Shown one piece after another: positions 25,369 to 34,090 of a DNA stretch of 64,000 bases. Source of the stretch: Nocardioidaceae bacterium. Lineage in GTDB: Bacteria > Actinomycetota > Actinomycetes > Propionibacteriales > Nocardioidaceae. A program made the position numbers and the translations under genes. Position 1 is the stretch's first letter. Each line of letters starts with the position of its first letter. The DNA is taken from contig JAURVT010000052.1 of NCBI GenBank assembly GCA_030655315.1, positions 40,813 to 104,812 on the forward strand, written 5' to 3'. Under the pieces are notes generated by a model that was not told where the DNA came from, ran no database searches, and saw only the letters and a list, made by a program, of their open reading frames with translations.

Positions 25369-26342
25369 TGAGCGCCCTGCCGCCCCTCGTCGTGGTCGGC
25401 GGCGGCATCGCCGGTCTCGCCTGCGCCCGGGCCGCCCGATCGGCCGACGCCCCCGAGGTGGTGGTGCTCGACCGCGGTCGCCGGATCGGCGGCCGACTGG
25501 CCGTGCGCACCCACGAGGGCCACGCGGTCGACCTGGGCGCCTCCTACTTCACCGTCTCGGACGACCGGTTCGACGCGCAGGTCCGCGACTGGGAGTCGCG
25601 CGGACTCGCCCGGCCGTGGACCGACACCTTCCACACCGCCGACGCGTCGGGCCTCACCGGCACCAAGTCCGGACCGGTCCGCTGGGCCGCGACCCACGGG
25701 CTCCGCTCGCTGGTCGAGGACCTCGCCACCGGTCTCGACGTGCGTCGGCAGGAGGTGCGACGCATCGGGGCCGACCAGACGGTCGACGGCGAGCGCGCCC
25801 GCGCGATCGTCCTGGCGATGCCCGACCCCCAGGCCCACCGCCTGCTCGCCGACGAGCTGCCCGACGTCGCGGCCGTCGCCTCGCGCATCTGGGACCCCGC
25901 CCTGGCCCTCGCCGCCCGCTTCGAGGCCCGTGCCTGGCCCGAGGTCGACGGCGTGTTCGTCGCCGACCACCCGGTGCTCTCCTGGATCGCCGACGACGGC
26001 CGTCGCCGCGGTGACGGCGAGGCCGTGCTCGTCGCGCACACCACGCCCGCGTACGCGTCGGGGCACCTCGAGGACCCGCAGGCCGCGCTGCCCGAGGTGC
26101 TGCGGGCGCTGCGCGAGGTGCTCGGGATCGAGGCCGAGCCCACCTGGACCCACCTGCAGCGCTGGAGCCTCTCCAACCCGGCCGACGCCCGCGAGGAGCC
26201 GTACTTCCTGACGTCGGACGGCCCGCGCGTCGGGCTGTGCGGCGACGGGTGGCACGCGCCGTCCAAGGTCGAGGCGGCGTACCTGTCCGGCATCGAGCTG
26301 GGGCAGGCCCTCGCCGTCGACGGCGTCCCCACCGCGTCCTGA
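25368..26342 (+). CDS. FAD-dependent amine oxidase/renalase-like oxidoreductase
   Basis: A 324-residue flavoprotein. The N-terminal dinucleotide-binding motif is VVGGGIAGLACARAA (9-23) with RRIGGRLAVR about 25 residues later and DLGASYFTV. The C-terminus has VGLCGDGWHAPSKVEAAYLSG, the second FAD-contact motif. The layout resembles renalase-like proteins (NAD(P)-binding-like FAD oxidases). The substrate is unknown. It is coupled to the EAL-DICT gene by a TGATG overlap. Confidence 0.82.
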   Translation: MSALPPLVVVGGGIAGLACARAARSADAPEVVVLDRGRRIGGRLAVRTHEGHAVDLGASYFTVSDDRFDAQVRDWESRGLARPWTDTFHTADASGLTGTKSGPVRWAATHGLRSLVEDLATGLDVRRQEVRRIGADQTVDGERARAIVLAMPDPQAHRLLADELPDVAAVASRIWDPALALAARFEARAWPEVDGVFVADHPVLSWIADDGRRRGDGEAVLVAHTTPAYASGHLEDPQAALPEVLRALREVLGIEAEPTWTHLQRWSLSNPADAREEPYFLTSDGPRVGLCGDGWHAPSKVEAAYLSGIELGQALAVDGVPTAS

Positions 26343-26343
26343 C

Positions 26344-26748
26344 GTGGCCGCGCTCGCGCTGGTCGCGGCGGCGGCCCTGCACCTGGGCTTCCAGGCCACG
26401 GTCAGCCTGCTCGTCTACCCGGCCCTCGGCGACGGACCGTCCTCGACGTTCGCCGAGCGCCACCTGCGTCACGGCCGCCGCATCACCCCGCTGGTCGTGG
26501 TGGTCTACGGCTCGCTCGTGCTCGCCACCGGCTGGGCCTTGGTGGCCGACCTCGACACGGGCGTCGTCGCGGCCGCGGTGCTCGGGGTCCTGCTCCTCGC
26601 CGTCACCGGCACCCGCGCCGCCCCCCTCCACGGCCGCCTCGGCGCCGGCTGGGACGACGCCCTCTGGCGGTCGCTGGTCCGGGCCGACCTGGCGCGGCTG
26701 GTGCTCGGCGTGCTCGTGCTCGGCGCCGCCGTCCTCGGCGCGGTCTAG
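26344..26748 (+). CDS. Small four-helix membrane protein, function unknown
   Basis: A 134-residue hydrophobic protein with about four predicted helices (1-26, 46-68, 70-90, 112-134). LHLGFQATVSLLVYPAL lies in the first and a conserved-looking RHLRHGRRITP loop follows. It starts with GTG 1 nt after the oxidoreductase stop codon and is the last gene of that unit. I do not recognise a characterised family. Confidence 0.7.
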   Translation: MAALALVAAAALHLGFQATVSLLVYPALGDGPSSTFAERHLRHGRRITPLVVVVYGSLVLATGWALVADLDTGVVAAAVLGVLLLAVTGTRAAPLHGRLGAGWDDALWRSLVRADLARLVLGVLVLGAAVLGAV

Positions 26749-26979
26749 CCCCCTCCTCTCCGGCGAGCGGCGCAAGCTCGTCGGTGACCGGCGGGTGGAC
26801 CGACATCTGTGCGCCGGTCGGCGGGAGGTGTGCGCCGGCCGGTGTGCGCGGACCGTGATCGGGACGTGAGACGGGGAAAGGGCGCAGCGAGGACGCGGAG
26901 TGCGAGGCCGGGCGGTCGGGTGCAGATCCCTCGGGGTGGCGTCTCGGTCCGTGGGACGCGGTGCTAGCGAGGGGCCGCC

Positions 26980-27042
26980 GACCGTGGCAAAGGGTCACTT
27001 CCCGTGGTGTATTCACCGTGTTTCGCTCCGTTTGCCACGGTC
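26980..27042. terminator. Imperfect long hairpin downstream of the small membrane protein gene
   Basis: GACCGTGGCAAA (26980-26991) pairs perfectly with 27031-27042. A small inner hairpin, GGTG-TATT-CACC, sits in the loop near 27006-27017. There is no U tract. Confidence 0.5.
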
Positions 27043-27059
27043 AGTGGGGGCGCGACAGG

Positions 27060-27076
27060 AGTCTGTCTCGCAGACT
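27060..27076. promoter_or_regulatory. Inverted repeat AGTCTG-N5-CAGACT
   Basis: Six-base perfect arms about 255 nt upstream of the helicase start. This could be a distal operator or chance. It does not match the rifamycin-associated element I know from HelR genes. Confidence 0.25.
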
Positions 27077-27268
27077 GAGACCACCCGGCGCGACGGCCCG
27101 CACCCCACCGCCGACCCCCGCCGGCCACGTCCTCGCGGCGCACTTCCCACCGACGAACCGCACCCGCCGTCGCCGAGCAGCGCCGCAGCTGCGGCGCGAG
27201 ACCGCCGGAGGCCTGAGGAGTCACGCCGAGGCCGCGGGACTCCCCGCGGGACGGCCCCCGCCACGACG

Positions 27269-27327
27269 TAGACTCGGGGATTCTGCGACGCACGCGTCCA
27301 GAGCCTCATCCCCACGTCCACAAGGAG
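27269..27327 (+). promoter_or_regulatory. Helicase promoter hexamer and ribosome binding site
   Basis: TAGACT (27269-27274) is a -10 candidate giving a leader of about 50 nt. AAGGAG (27322-27327) lies 4 nt before GTG 27332. This gene is therefore leadered, unlike many neighbours. Confidence 0.4.
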
Positions 27328-27331
27328 CCCG

Positions 27332-29521
27332 GTGGCCACCGACGACACCGCGCGAGCACCGGCCGGAGAAGAGCAGGCGCAGCGCGAGATCGCGCACGAG
27401 CAGGCCTACGTCGACGTGGTCTACGGCCGGCTCGAGCAGTCGGCCGTCGCCGCACGGGCGCTCGCCGCCGAGGGCTACGCGCGCGGTCACCTCGGTCACG
27501 AGGGCGGGCTCGTCGAGCGCGACGCGATGGTGTTCCAGGCCGCCAAGCGCATCGCGGCCCTCGACGCCGCCCACGACGGCCTCGTCTTCGGCCGGCTCGA
27601 CAACGCCGTCGGCGCCCCGCGCTACATCGGCCGGATCGGCGTCCGCGACGCCGAGCGCGAGATCCTGCTGATCGACTGGCGCGCACCGGCCGCCGCGGTG
27701 TTCTACCAGGCCACCGCGCAGGACCCCGCCGGCGTGGTGCGCCGCCGCGTGCTGCGCTGCTCCGGCGCCGTGGTCGTGGGGGTGGAGGACGACCTCCTCG
27801 ACGCCGACCGCGCGCCCGACGACATGGTCGTGGTCGGCGAGGGCGCCCTCCTCGCGAGCCTGTCGCGCGCCCGCGACAGCACGATGCACTCGGTCGTCGC
27901 CACGATCCAGAAGGAGCAGGACGCCGCCATCCGCGCGCCCTCCCGCGGGGCGACGACCATCGGCGGGGGGCCCGGCACGGGCAAGACCGTCGTGGCGCTC
28001 CACCGCGCGGCCTACCTGCTCTACACCGACCGCCGTCGCTTCGAGTCCGGCGGCGTGCTCGTCGTCGGGCCGTCGGGCGTCTTCATGGGCTACATCGAGC
28101 GGGTGCTGCCCAGCCTCGGCGAGACCAGCGTGACGCTGCGCTCGCTCGGCGAGGTCGTCGACGGCCTGCGGTCCCACCGCCACGACGTCCCCGCGGTCGC
28201 CGCGGCCAAGGGCTCGTCGCGCATGGTCCGCGTCCTCGGTCGGGCGGTCCAGGCGGCGCAGCCGGGGGAGCCCACCGAGTTCCGCTACTTCTACAAGGAC
28301 GACGTGCTGCGGCTGTCGTCCGACGACCTGCACCGCCTGCGTCGCCAGCTGCTCTCCTCGGGCCAGAAGCGCAACCGCGCCTACAACAAGGTGCGGGGCG
28401 TCCTGCTGGACACGCTCTGGTCGCAGGTCAAGGGCGACCGCGCGCTCGAGAACGAGAAGGAGGGCTTCGTCGACACCATCGGGTCCGAGGACGCCTTCGA
28501 GGAGTTCGTCGAGTCGTGGTGGCCGCCGCTGGAGGCCGTCGAGGTGTGGGAGACGCTCCGCGACCGCGAGCGGCTCACGCGCTACGGCCGCGACGTCCTC
28601 ACCGCCGACGAGATCGACGCGATGGTCCGCGCCTGGGAGCGCCACCCCGACCCGTCGGTCGAGGACGTGCCGCTCGTCGACGAGCTGCGCTACCTGCTCG
28701 GCGAGACCCGGTCGTCCGAGGACGAGGACGACACGTTCGAGGTCAAGCAGCTGATGAGCTTCGAGCGCGAGGAGCGCGACGACCGCGACGAGCGCGAGCG
28801 GCTCAAGGCCACCGGCAGCATCGAGGACGACGGGTTCGCCCACGTGCTCGTCGACGAGGCCCAGGACCTCTCGCCGATGCAGTGGCGCATGCTCGGCCGC
28901 CGTGGGCGCTACGCGAGCTGGACCATCGTCGGTGACGCCGCGCAGTCGTCCTGGCCGCACCCCGAGGAGGCGGCCCGCGCGCGTCGCGAGGCGCTCGCCG
29001 AGCTGGCCGAGCACGCGTTCCGGCTGTCGACCAACTACCGCAACTCGGCCGAGATCTACGACCTCGCCGCCGACGTGGCGCGCGTGGGCATCGACTCGCC
29101 CGACCTGCCCGAGGCCGTCCGCCGCACGGGCAGCGACCCCGAGCACCGCACCGTCGACGCCGCCTCGGCCGACGCCACCGGCCTCGGCGACGCCGCCGAG
29201 GCCGGCCTGCGCGACCTCGCGGGAGCGGTCGAGGGCACAATCGCGGTCGTCGTCCCGGTCGCCCTGCGCGAGCAGGTCACCCGGCGGCTGGCCGCGCTCG
29301 TCGCCGAGCTCGACGGGCGCGCGAGCGTCCTCGACGGTCTCGACACCAAGGGCCTGGAGTTCGACGCGGTGCTCGCGGTGGAGCCCGACGGCATCGTGGC
29401 GGAGTCGCCGGCGGGCTGGCGCACCCTGTACGTCGTCCTCACCCGCGCCACCCAGCGCCTGCTCACCGTCGGGTCGACGCAGCACTGGCTCGACCGCGCG
29501 CGTCCCGAGGGTGCCCGGTAG
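27332..29521 (+). CDS. helR: HelD/HelR-type RNA polymerase-recycling UvrD-like helicase
   Basis: A 729-residue superfamily 1 ATPase. The N-terminus (about 10-90) is a charged helical arm, as in HelD proteins that reach into RNA polymerase. Walker A is GGGPGTGKT (211-219), Walker B LVDEAQDL near 507, then GDAAQSSWP, STNYRNS and VVLTRATQRL. Length and the actinobacterial setting fit class II HelD, including HelR, which removes RNA polymerase from DNA and confers rifamycin tolerance in Streptomyces and mycobacteria. The specific HelR assignment is inferred. Its TAG overlaps the next GTG by 1 nt. Confidence 0.8.
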   Translation: MATDDTARAPAGEEQAQREIAHEQAYVDVVYGRLEQSAVAARALAAEGYARGHLGHEGGLVERDAMVFQAAKRIAALDAAHDGLVFGRLDNAVGAPRYIGRIGVRDAEREILLIDWRAPAAAVFYQATAQDPAGVVRRRVLRCSGAVVVGVEDDLLDADRAPDDMVVVGEGALLASLSRARDSTMHSVVATIQKEQDAAIRAPSRGATTIGGGPGTGKTVVALHRAAYLLYTDRRRFESGGVLVVGPSGVFMGYIERVLPSLGETSVTLRSLGEVVDGLRSHRHDVPAVAAAKGSSRMVRVLGRAVQAAQPGEPTEFRYFYKDDVLRLSSDDLHRLRRQLLSSGQKRNRAYNKVRGVLLDTLWSQVKGDRALENEKEGFVDTIGSEDAFEEFVESWWPPLEAVEVWETLRDRERLTRYGRDVLTADEIDAMVRAWERHPDPSVEDVPLVDELRYLLGETRSSEDEDDTFEVKQLMSFEREERDDRDERERLKATGSIEDDGFAHVLVDEAQDLSPMQWRMLGRRGRYASWTIVGDAAQSSWPHPEEAARARREALAELAEHAFRLSTNYRNSAEIYDLAADVARVGIDSPDLPEAVRRTGSDPEHRTVDAASADATGLGDAAEAGLRDLAGAVEGTIAVVVPVALREQVTRRLAALVAELDGRASVLDGLDTKGLEFDAVLAVEPDGIVAESPAGWRTLYVVLTRATQRLLTVGSTQHWLDRARPEGAR

Positions 29522-31101
29522 TGGCACGGATGCTCCGCCCCGCCGCGCTGCTGCGAGCGGGCGTGCTGCTGCTCGTCGGCCTCGTGGTCGCGGTGGGCGC
29601 GGCGTCGTGGTCCTTCGAGCACGCGTCGCGCACCGTCGTCATCGGGGCGCACACCACCACGGTGGAGCCGACGTTCGACGGCCACGCGACCCTCGACTTC
29701 GGTCCGCTGCTGCCGCAGATGAGGATCCCCACCGACCAGCCGGCCGGCCTGGGCGTGCAGATCAGGGTGGGCGACACCGACGCCGACGACGTCAACCAGC
29801 TGGTGGTCCGCGACGCGGTCATCGCGAGCCAGCCGAGCGGCGAGATCGAGCGCGTGACGGCCACCGTCAAGGACATGGCGCGCTCGGCCGCGCTCGTCGG
29901 GGTCGGGTGGGGGCTGCTGGCGATGCTGGTACTGGCTCTCGGCTGGAGCGCGCTGGGGGCGGACCGCCGCCGCCTCCTGGGCGGCCGGGCGCGGCACCCG
30001 GTCGCGCTCGTGCGGCGCCGCCCCATCGCCGTCGCGGCGGGTGCGGTCGCGCTCGTCGTGGGCGTGGGCCTGGTGGCCGTGCCGGTCGGCCAGGACGACG
30101 AGTCCGTCGTGGGGGCCGAGGGCTGGCGGCCGCTGCTGTCGTACTACCCCGAGCTCGGCGACGACCCGGTGCTCGACCGCGTCGAGCTCGCGCGGGGCAG
30201 CGCCACCCGCGCGGGCCTGGCGATCGTCGACAGCGCCATCTCGACCTACCAGACGTCGGTGAAGTTCTACGGCGACCTCGCGGACTCCGTCGACGACGTG
30301 GCCGACCAGGTCCGCCGGCCCGCGGACGACGAGACGGTGGCGGTGTTCGTCACCGACCGCCACGACAACATCGGCATGGACCCCGTCGCCGCCGCGATCG
30401 GACGCGTGGGCGGTGCCGACCTGCTGATCGACGCCGGCGACGACACGTCGAGCGGCGGCTCCTGGGAGCGGTTCAGCATCAACTCGCTCGCGCGCGAGTT
30501 CGCCGACCAGGACAAGGTGAGCGTCGTCGGCAACCACGACACCGGCCCCGCGGTGCCGAGGATGCTCGCCGACGAGGGCTTCACCGTGCTCGACGGCGAG
30601 CGCGCCGACGTCGCCGGCATCGCCTTCATCGGCGACGCCGACCCGCGCAGCTCGGGCTTCACCGCCGAGTACGTGCAGGGCGAGGAGACGCTGGCCGAGC
30701 AGGACGAGCGGCTCACCGAGGTCGCCTGCGCCGACGACGACATCTCCACCGCCGTCGTCCACAGCTCGGGGTCGGCCAAGGCCCTCGCCGCGTCGGGCTG
30801 CGTCGACCTCGTCCTGTCGGGCCACCTGCACCGCCAAGTCGGCCCCACCACGGTCGACGGCCCGGACGGCGCCGTCACCACCACGTTCACCGGCGCGAGC
30901 ACGGGCGGCGCCGTGTACGCGTTCGCGCTGGGCTCGAAGCTGCGGCGTCCCGCCCAGGTCACGCTGGTGACGTTCGCGGACGGACGCCCGGTGGGGCTGC
31001 AGCCGGTCGACCTCGAGACCGGTGGCCAGGTCGAGGTGCAGGACTACTACCCCCTGCCCCGCGCCGCCTCGGAGGAGTCCGCGGAGGCCGCCGCACGCTG
31101 A
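29521..31101 (+). CDS. Membrane-anchored metallophosphoesterase
   Basis: A 526-residue protein. Hydrophobic helices at about 10-30, 122-144 and 171-192 frame two extracytoplasmic segments. The C-terminal calcineurin-like phosphoesterase domain has DRHDN (near 277), DAGDDTSS, GNHDTG and SGHLHRQ, a full set of metal-ligand motifs. The active domain is probably outside the membrane. The substrate is unknown. It starts in the helicase stop codon, and its 3' end overlaps the convergent PAS-GGDEF gene by 55 nt. Confidence 0.82.
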   Translation: MARMLRPAALLRAGVLLLVGLVVAVGAASWSFEHASRTVVIGAHTTTVEPTFDGHATLDFGPLLPQMRIPTDQPAGLGVQIRVGDTDADDVNQLVVRDAVIASQPSGEIERVTATVKDMARSAALVGVGWGLLAMLVLALGWSALGADRRRLLGGRARHPVALVRRRPIAVAAGAVALVVGVGLVAVPVGQDDESVVGAEGWRPLLSYYPELGDDPVLDRVELARGSATRAGLAIVDSAISTYQTSVKFYGDLADSVDDVADQVRRPADDETVAVFVTDRHDNIGMDPVAAAIGRVGGADLLIDAGDDTSSGGSWERFSINSLAREFADQDKVSVVGNHDTGPAVPRMLADEGFTVLDGERADVAGIAFIGDADPRSSGFTAEYVQGEETLAEQDERLTEVACADDDISTAVVHSSGSAKALAASGCVDLVLSGHLHRQVGPTTVDGPDGAVTTTFTGASTGGAVYAFALGSKLRRPAQVTLVTFADGRPVGLQPVDLETGGQVEVQDYYPLPRAASEESAEAAAR

Positions 31102-32009
31102 GTGCGCAGCACCACGGCGTCGTGACCGGCGGCCTTGGCCCGGTAGAGCCGGCGGTCGGCCCGCGACAGGCAGGTGGCGGGCGACTCGCCGTGACGCAGC
31201 TGGGCCAGGCCGACCGAGCACGAGAGCCGCGGGGGCAGCTCCTCGCCCAGGCGGTCGACGAGCGGGATCGCCTCGGTGGGGGTCCGGCCGGGCAGCGCGA
31301 TCGCGAACTCGTCGCCGCCCCAGCGGGCGAGCACGTCGCCGGCGCCGAGCAGGCGACGGGTGGCGGCGGCGAACTCCACGAGCACCGCGTCCCCCGCCGC
31401 GTGGCCGAGGCCGTCGTTGAACGCCTTGAAGCCGTCGAAGTCGGCGATGCCGAGGGTCAGCGGCGCCCCGGTCTCGGTCGACCGGGCCACCAGGTCGGCC
31501 ACCACGGCGTCCCAGGATCGGCGGTTCAGGCAGCCGGTGAGGGGATCGGTGGCGGCGAGCTTCTGCAGCTCGGACCGCGACTCCTCGAGCGCGGACTCCA
31601 CCCGCTTGCGGGTGGTGAGGTCCTGCGCGTGGGCGACGGTCCAGTCCTGGCCCTGCGGGCCGGCGATGGACGAGAACGTCATCAGCACCCACCGGACGGA
31701 GCCGTCGGGCAGCACGAAGCGCTTCTCGACCTGCGCCACCCGGTGGTCGGCGACCTCGATCAGGGCGCCGGCCCGGGCGTGGTCGGCAAGGTCGTCGGCA
31801 TGGGTGAAGTCGCGCGACGAGCGGCCGAGCAGCTCCTCGCGCGGCCGGCCGAGCAGGCGGCACCAGGCGTCGTTGACCTCGCTGAAGTGGCCGTGCTCGT
31901 CGGCGAGAGCGATGCCCACCGGGCTGTGGGCGAACAGCTGGGCGTACCGGTCGTCGGCGCGCGGGGGCGTGCTCCCTCGACCCCGCCCGCGGTCCGTCAC
32001 GTCGCCCAT
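31047..32009 (-). CDS. PAS-GGDEF protein (probable diguanylate cyclase)
   Basis: A 320-residue soluble protein. A PAS domain (about 20-140) contains LFAHSPVGIALADEHG, VNDAWCRLLGR and FSSIAGPQGQDW with a PAC-like end. A short linker leads to a GGDEF domain (about 145-300) with DPLTGCLNRRSWD, ADFDGFKAFND and an intact GGDEF in RWGGDEFAI. It likely makes c-di-GMP under control of a PAS ligand. Its final 55 nt are antisense to the end of the metallophosphoesterase gene, and it diverges from the trp leader. Confidence 0.88.
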   Translation of the reverse strand: MGDVTDRGRGRGSTPPRADDRYAQLFAHSPVGIALADEHGHFSEVNDAWCRLLGRPREELLGRSSRDFTHADDLADHARAGALIEVADHRVAQVEKRFVLPDGSVRWVLMTFSSIAGPQGQDWTVAHAQDLTTRKRVESALEESRSELQKLAATDPLTGCLNRRSWDAVVADLVARSTETGAPLTLGIADFDGFKAFNDGLGHAAGDAVLVEFAAATRRLLGAGDVLARWGGDEFAIALPGRTPTEAIPLVDRLGEELPPRLSCSVGLAQLRHGESPATCLSRADRRLYRAKAAGHDAVVLRTQRAAASADSSEAARGRG

Positions 32010-32043
32010 CCTGGCACGTGGACGTCACGGCTCCGAGCCGCTG

Positions 32044-32049
32044 TAGGAT
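32044..32049 (+). promoter_or_regulatory. -10-like hexamer TAGGAT of the trp leader
   Basis: TAGGAT ends 6 nt before the GTG of the leader peptide, so the leader RNA itself may begin at its start codon. Confidence 0.45.
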
Positions 32050-32055
32050 CCCCGC

Positions 32056-32103
32056 GTGACGTCTTGTACCCCCTCCTGGTGGGGCCACCTCCCGGTGGTC
32101 TGA
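32056..32103 (+). CDS. trpL: trp leader peptide
   Basis: A 15-codon reading frame, VTSCTPSWWGHLPVV, starting with GTG and ending with TGA. It has two adjacent Trp codons (32077-32082) at mid-length, directly before sequences that can form alternative hairpins, and lies 81 nt upstream of a fused anthranilate synthase. That is the classic arrangement for ribosome-mediated attenuation, reported for a Streptomyces venezuelae trpEG gene. Too short for usual gene finders. Confidence 0.75.
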   Translation: MTSCTPSWWGHLPVV

Positions 32104-32168
32104 GCACGTCGTGTCCGGACCACCGCCTGACGGTGCTCCGGTGACGCCCGGCCGGTGCCGTGGGCACC
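32085..32168 (+). promoter_or_regulatory. trp attenuator (alternative RNA hairpins)
   Basis: Segment 1, CCACC (32085-32089), can pair with GGTGG (32094-32098). Segment 2, CGGTGGTC (32093-32100), pairs perfectly with GACCACCG (32118-32125). The end of that segment can instead pair as CACCG (32121-32125) with CGGTG (32131-32135). A last hairpin, GGTGCC-GTG-GGCACC (32154-32168), sits just before the trpEG ribosome binding site. Whether control is by termination or by masking that site is open. Confidence 0.6.
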
Positions 32169-32184
32169 CGACCGAAGGACTCCC

Positions 32185-34065
32185 ATGAGCCTGCTGTCCC
32201 AGCTCGCCGAGCACGAGGCGTACGCGATCGTCCGTGTGCGCGACTCCGACACCGTGACGATCGTCGCCGGTGCGCGAAGCGACGTCGAGCGTCTCGCCGA
32301 CGTCCCGGTGCTCGACGGCGTGCCGGAGGGCGGCCCGTCGCACGACCACCTCGTCGTCGTCCCCTATGCGCAGGTGCGCGAGCGCGGCTTCGAGGCCGTG
32401 GACGACGGCACCCCGCTGACCGTCGTGCGCTGCGACCTCGTGCTCGAGGTGCCGCTCGAGGAGATGCTCGGGCTGCTGCCCGACCGCGAGCTCGACTTCG
32501 TCGACCGTGGCGGGTTCGAGACCGACGACGTCGCCTACGGCGCGATGGTCGAGCAGGTCATCGCCGACGAGATCGGGCGCGGCGAGGGCGCCAACCTCGT
32601 GGTCGCCCGTCGCTACCGTGCGCAGGTGGCCGACTGGGGCCACGAGGCGGCCTGGTCGGTGCTGCGCACGCTGCTCGTCCGCGAGCGGGGCGCGCACTGG
32701 ACGTTCTGCGTGTTCACCGGCGACCGGTTCCTGGTGGGTGCGAGCCCCGAGCGGCACGTGAGCCTCGATCGCGGCCAGGTCCGGATGAACCCGATCAGCG
32801 GCACCTTCCGGCTGCGCGGGCTCGACACCCAGAAGGCGCGCAAGGACGCGCTGCTGGAGTTCCTCGCCGACGAGAAGGAGATCTACGAGCTCTTCATGGT
32901 GGTGGACGAGGAGCTCAAGATGATGTGCGACATCTGCCACGAGGGCGGGCTCGTGCTGGGCCCCTACCTCAAGCCGATGTCGCACCTGGTGCACACCGAG
33001 TACCTCCTCGCCGGCGACACCGACCGCGACGTCCGCGACGTCCTGCGCGACTCGATGTTCGCCGCCACCGTGACCGGCAGCCCCGTCGAGAACGCGTGCC
33101 GCCTGATCGCCCGCTACGAGGGAGCCGGTCGCGGCTACTACGCGTCGGTGATGGCGCTGGTCGGGCGCGACGCCGACGGCGGGCAGCGGGCCGACGCGCC
33201 CATCCTGATCCGGATGGCCGACGTCGACCTCGACGGCCACCTGGTCGTCACCGCGGGCGCGACGCTCGTCCGCGACTCCGACCCGGCCCACGAGACGGCC
33301 GAGACCCACGCCAAGGCCGCGGGGATCCTGAGCGCGTTCGGGCTCGTCGACGCGGCCCCGCCGCAGGACGAGGGCTACGACGCGTTCGCGCGCGAGGACG
33401 AGGTCCTGATCGCGCTGGGTCGTCGCAACCAGCGGCTCAGCCAGTTCTGGCTGAGCGACCAGGGCGGCTCGCCGCCGGTGCCCGGGCTGGCCGGCAAGCG
33501 GGCCGTCGTCGTCGACCACGAGGACGACTTCGTCAACATGCTGCGGCACCTGCTCGGCGTCCTCGGCGTGCGGACGGACCTGCTGCGCCACCGCGACTAC
33601 GTCGACGTCGCACAGCTGGACGACTACGACCTCGTGGTGGTCGGGCCCGGGCCGGGCGACCCGCGCGACCTCGACGACCCCAAGATCGCGACCGCCCGTC
33701 GCCTCGTCGACGACCTCCTCGCCGCCCAGAAGCCCTTCCTGGCGGTGTGCCTCGGCCACCAGGTGCTGGCCGGCGCGCTCGGCCTGGACCTCGCGTTCAA
33801 GGACATCGTCTTCCAGGGCACCCAGAGCCGGCTGCTCGTGGGCGGCCGGGCCGAGACGGTCGGCTTCTACAACACCTTCGTGGCGCGCGCCCCGGAGTCG
33901 GGGCTTCCGGCGGGCATCACGGTGGAGGCCGACCCCGCCACCGGCGACGTCCACACCCTCGCCGGCCCGCACTTCGCCGGCGTCCAGTTCCACGCCGAGT
34001 CGATCCTGACCCAGAACGGCCACCTGCTCGTCCGCGACCTCGTCGCCCGCCTGCTGGGGGAGTAG
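32185..34065 (+). CDS. trpEG: Fused anthranilate synthase (TrpE-TrpG type)
   Basis: A 626-residue fusion. Residues about 80-390 are the chorismate-binding component (NPISGTFRLRG, MFAATVTGSPVENA, GRGYYASVMA region). From about 432 the glutamine amidotransferase follows, with Cys522 in CLGHQ and His603/Glu605 in FHAES. It converts chorismate and glutamine to anthranilate. Similar fusions (PhzE) make ADIC for phenazines, but the Trp-Trp leader and absence of phz genes favour tryptophan supply. ATG 32185 has GAAGGA upstream. Confidence 0.87.
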   Translation: MSLLSQLAEHEAYAIVRVRDSDTVTIVAGARSDVERLADVPVLDGVPEGGPSHDHLVVVPYAQVRERGFEAVDDGTPLTVVRCDLVLEVPLEEMLGLLPDRELDFVDRGGFETDDVAYGAMVEQVIADEIGRGEGANLVVARRYRAQVADWGHEAAWSVLRTLLVRERGAHWTFCVFTGDRFLVGASPERHVSLDRGQVRMNPISGTFRLRGLDTQKARKDALLEFLADEKEIYELFMVVDEELKMMCDICHEGGLVLGPYLKPMSHLVHTEYLLAGDTDRDVRDVLRDSMFAATVTGSPVENACRLIARYEGAGRGYYASVMALVGRDADGGQRADAPILIRMADVDLDGHLVVTAGATLVRDSDPAHETAETHAKAAGILSAFGLVDAAPPQDEGYDAFAREDEVLIALGRRNQRLSQFWLSDQGGSPPVPGLAGKRAVVVDHEDDFVNMLRHLLGVLGVRTDLLRHRDYVDVAQLDDYDLVVVGPGPGDPRDLDDPKIATARRLVDDLLAAQKPFLAVCLGHQVLAGALGLDLAFKDIVFQGTQSRLLVGGRAETVGFYNTFVARAPESGLPAGITVEADPATGDVHTLAGPHFAGVQFHAESILTQNGHLLVRDLVARLLGE

Positions 34066-34090
34066 GCCGCCCCGTCCCACCCGTCCCAGG

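Larger units (their letters stand above)
26749..27331. other. 583-bp intergenic stretch before the helicase gene
   Basis: No convincing gene. It contains a long imperfect hairpin (26980-27042), a small inverted repeat (27060-27076), and a promoter-like TAGACT (27269-27274) serving the helicase gene. The rest is GC-rich sequence in which I see no further structure. Confidence 0.6.

Noticed and set aside
26900..27271. Plus-strand frame of about 120 codons in the gap before helR
   Set aside because: Composition is Arg/Pro-biased, it crosses the hairpin and inverted repeats, and no ribosome binding site is seen.
26749..27331. Rifamycin-associated element upstream of the HelR gene
   Set aside because: The inverted repeats present (AGTCTG/CAGACT and the long hairpin) do not resemble the element I know, so I did not call it.
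32185..34065. PhzE of a phenazine cluster
   Set aside because: The TrpE-TrpG fusion resembles PhzE, but no other phz gene is present and a Trp-Trp leader precedes it.
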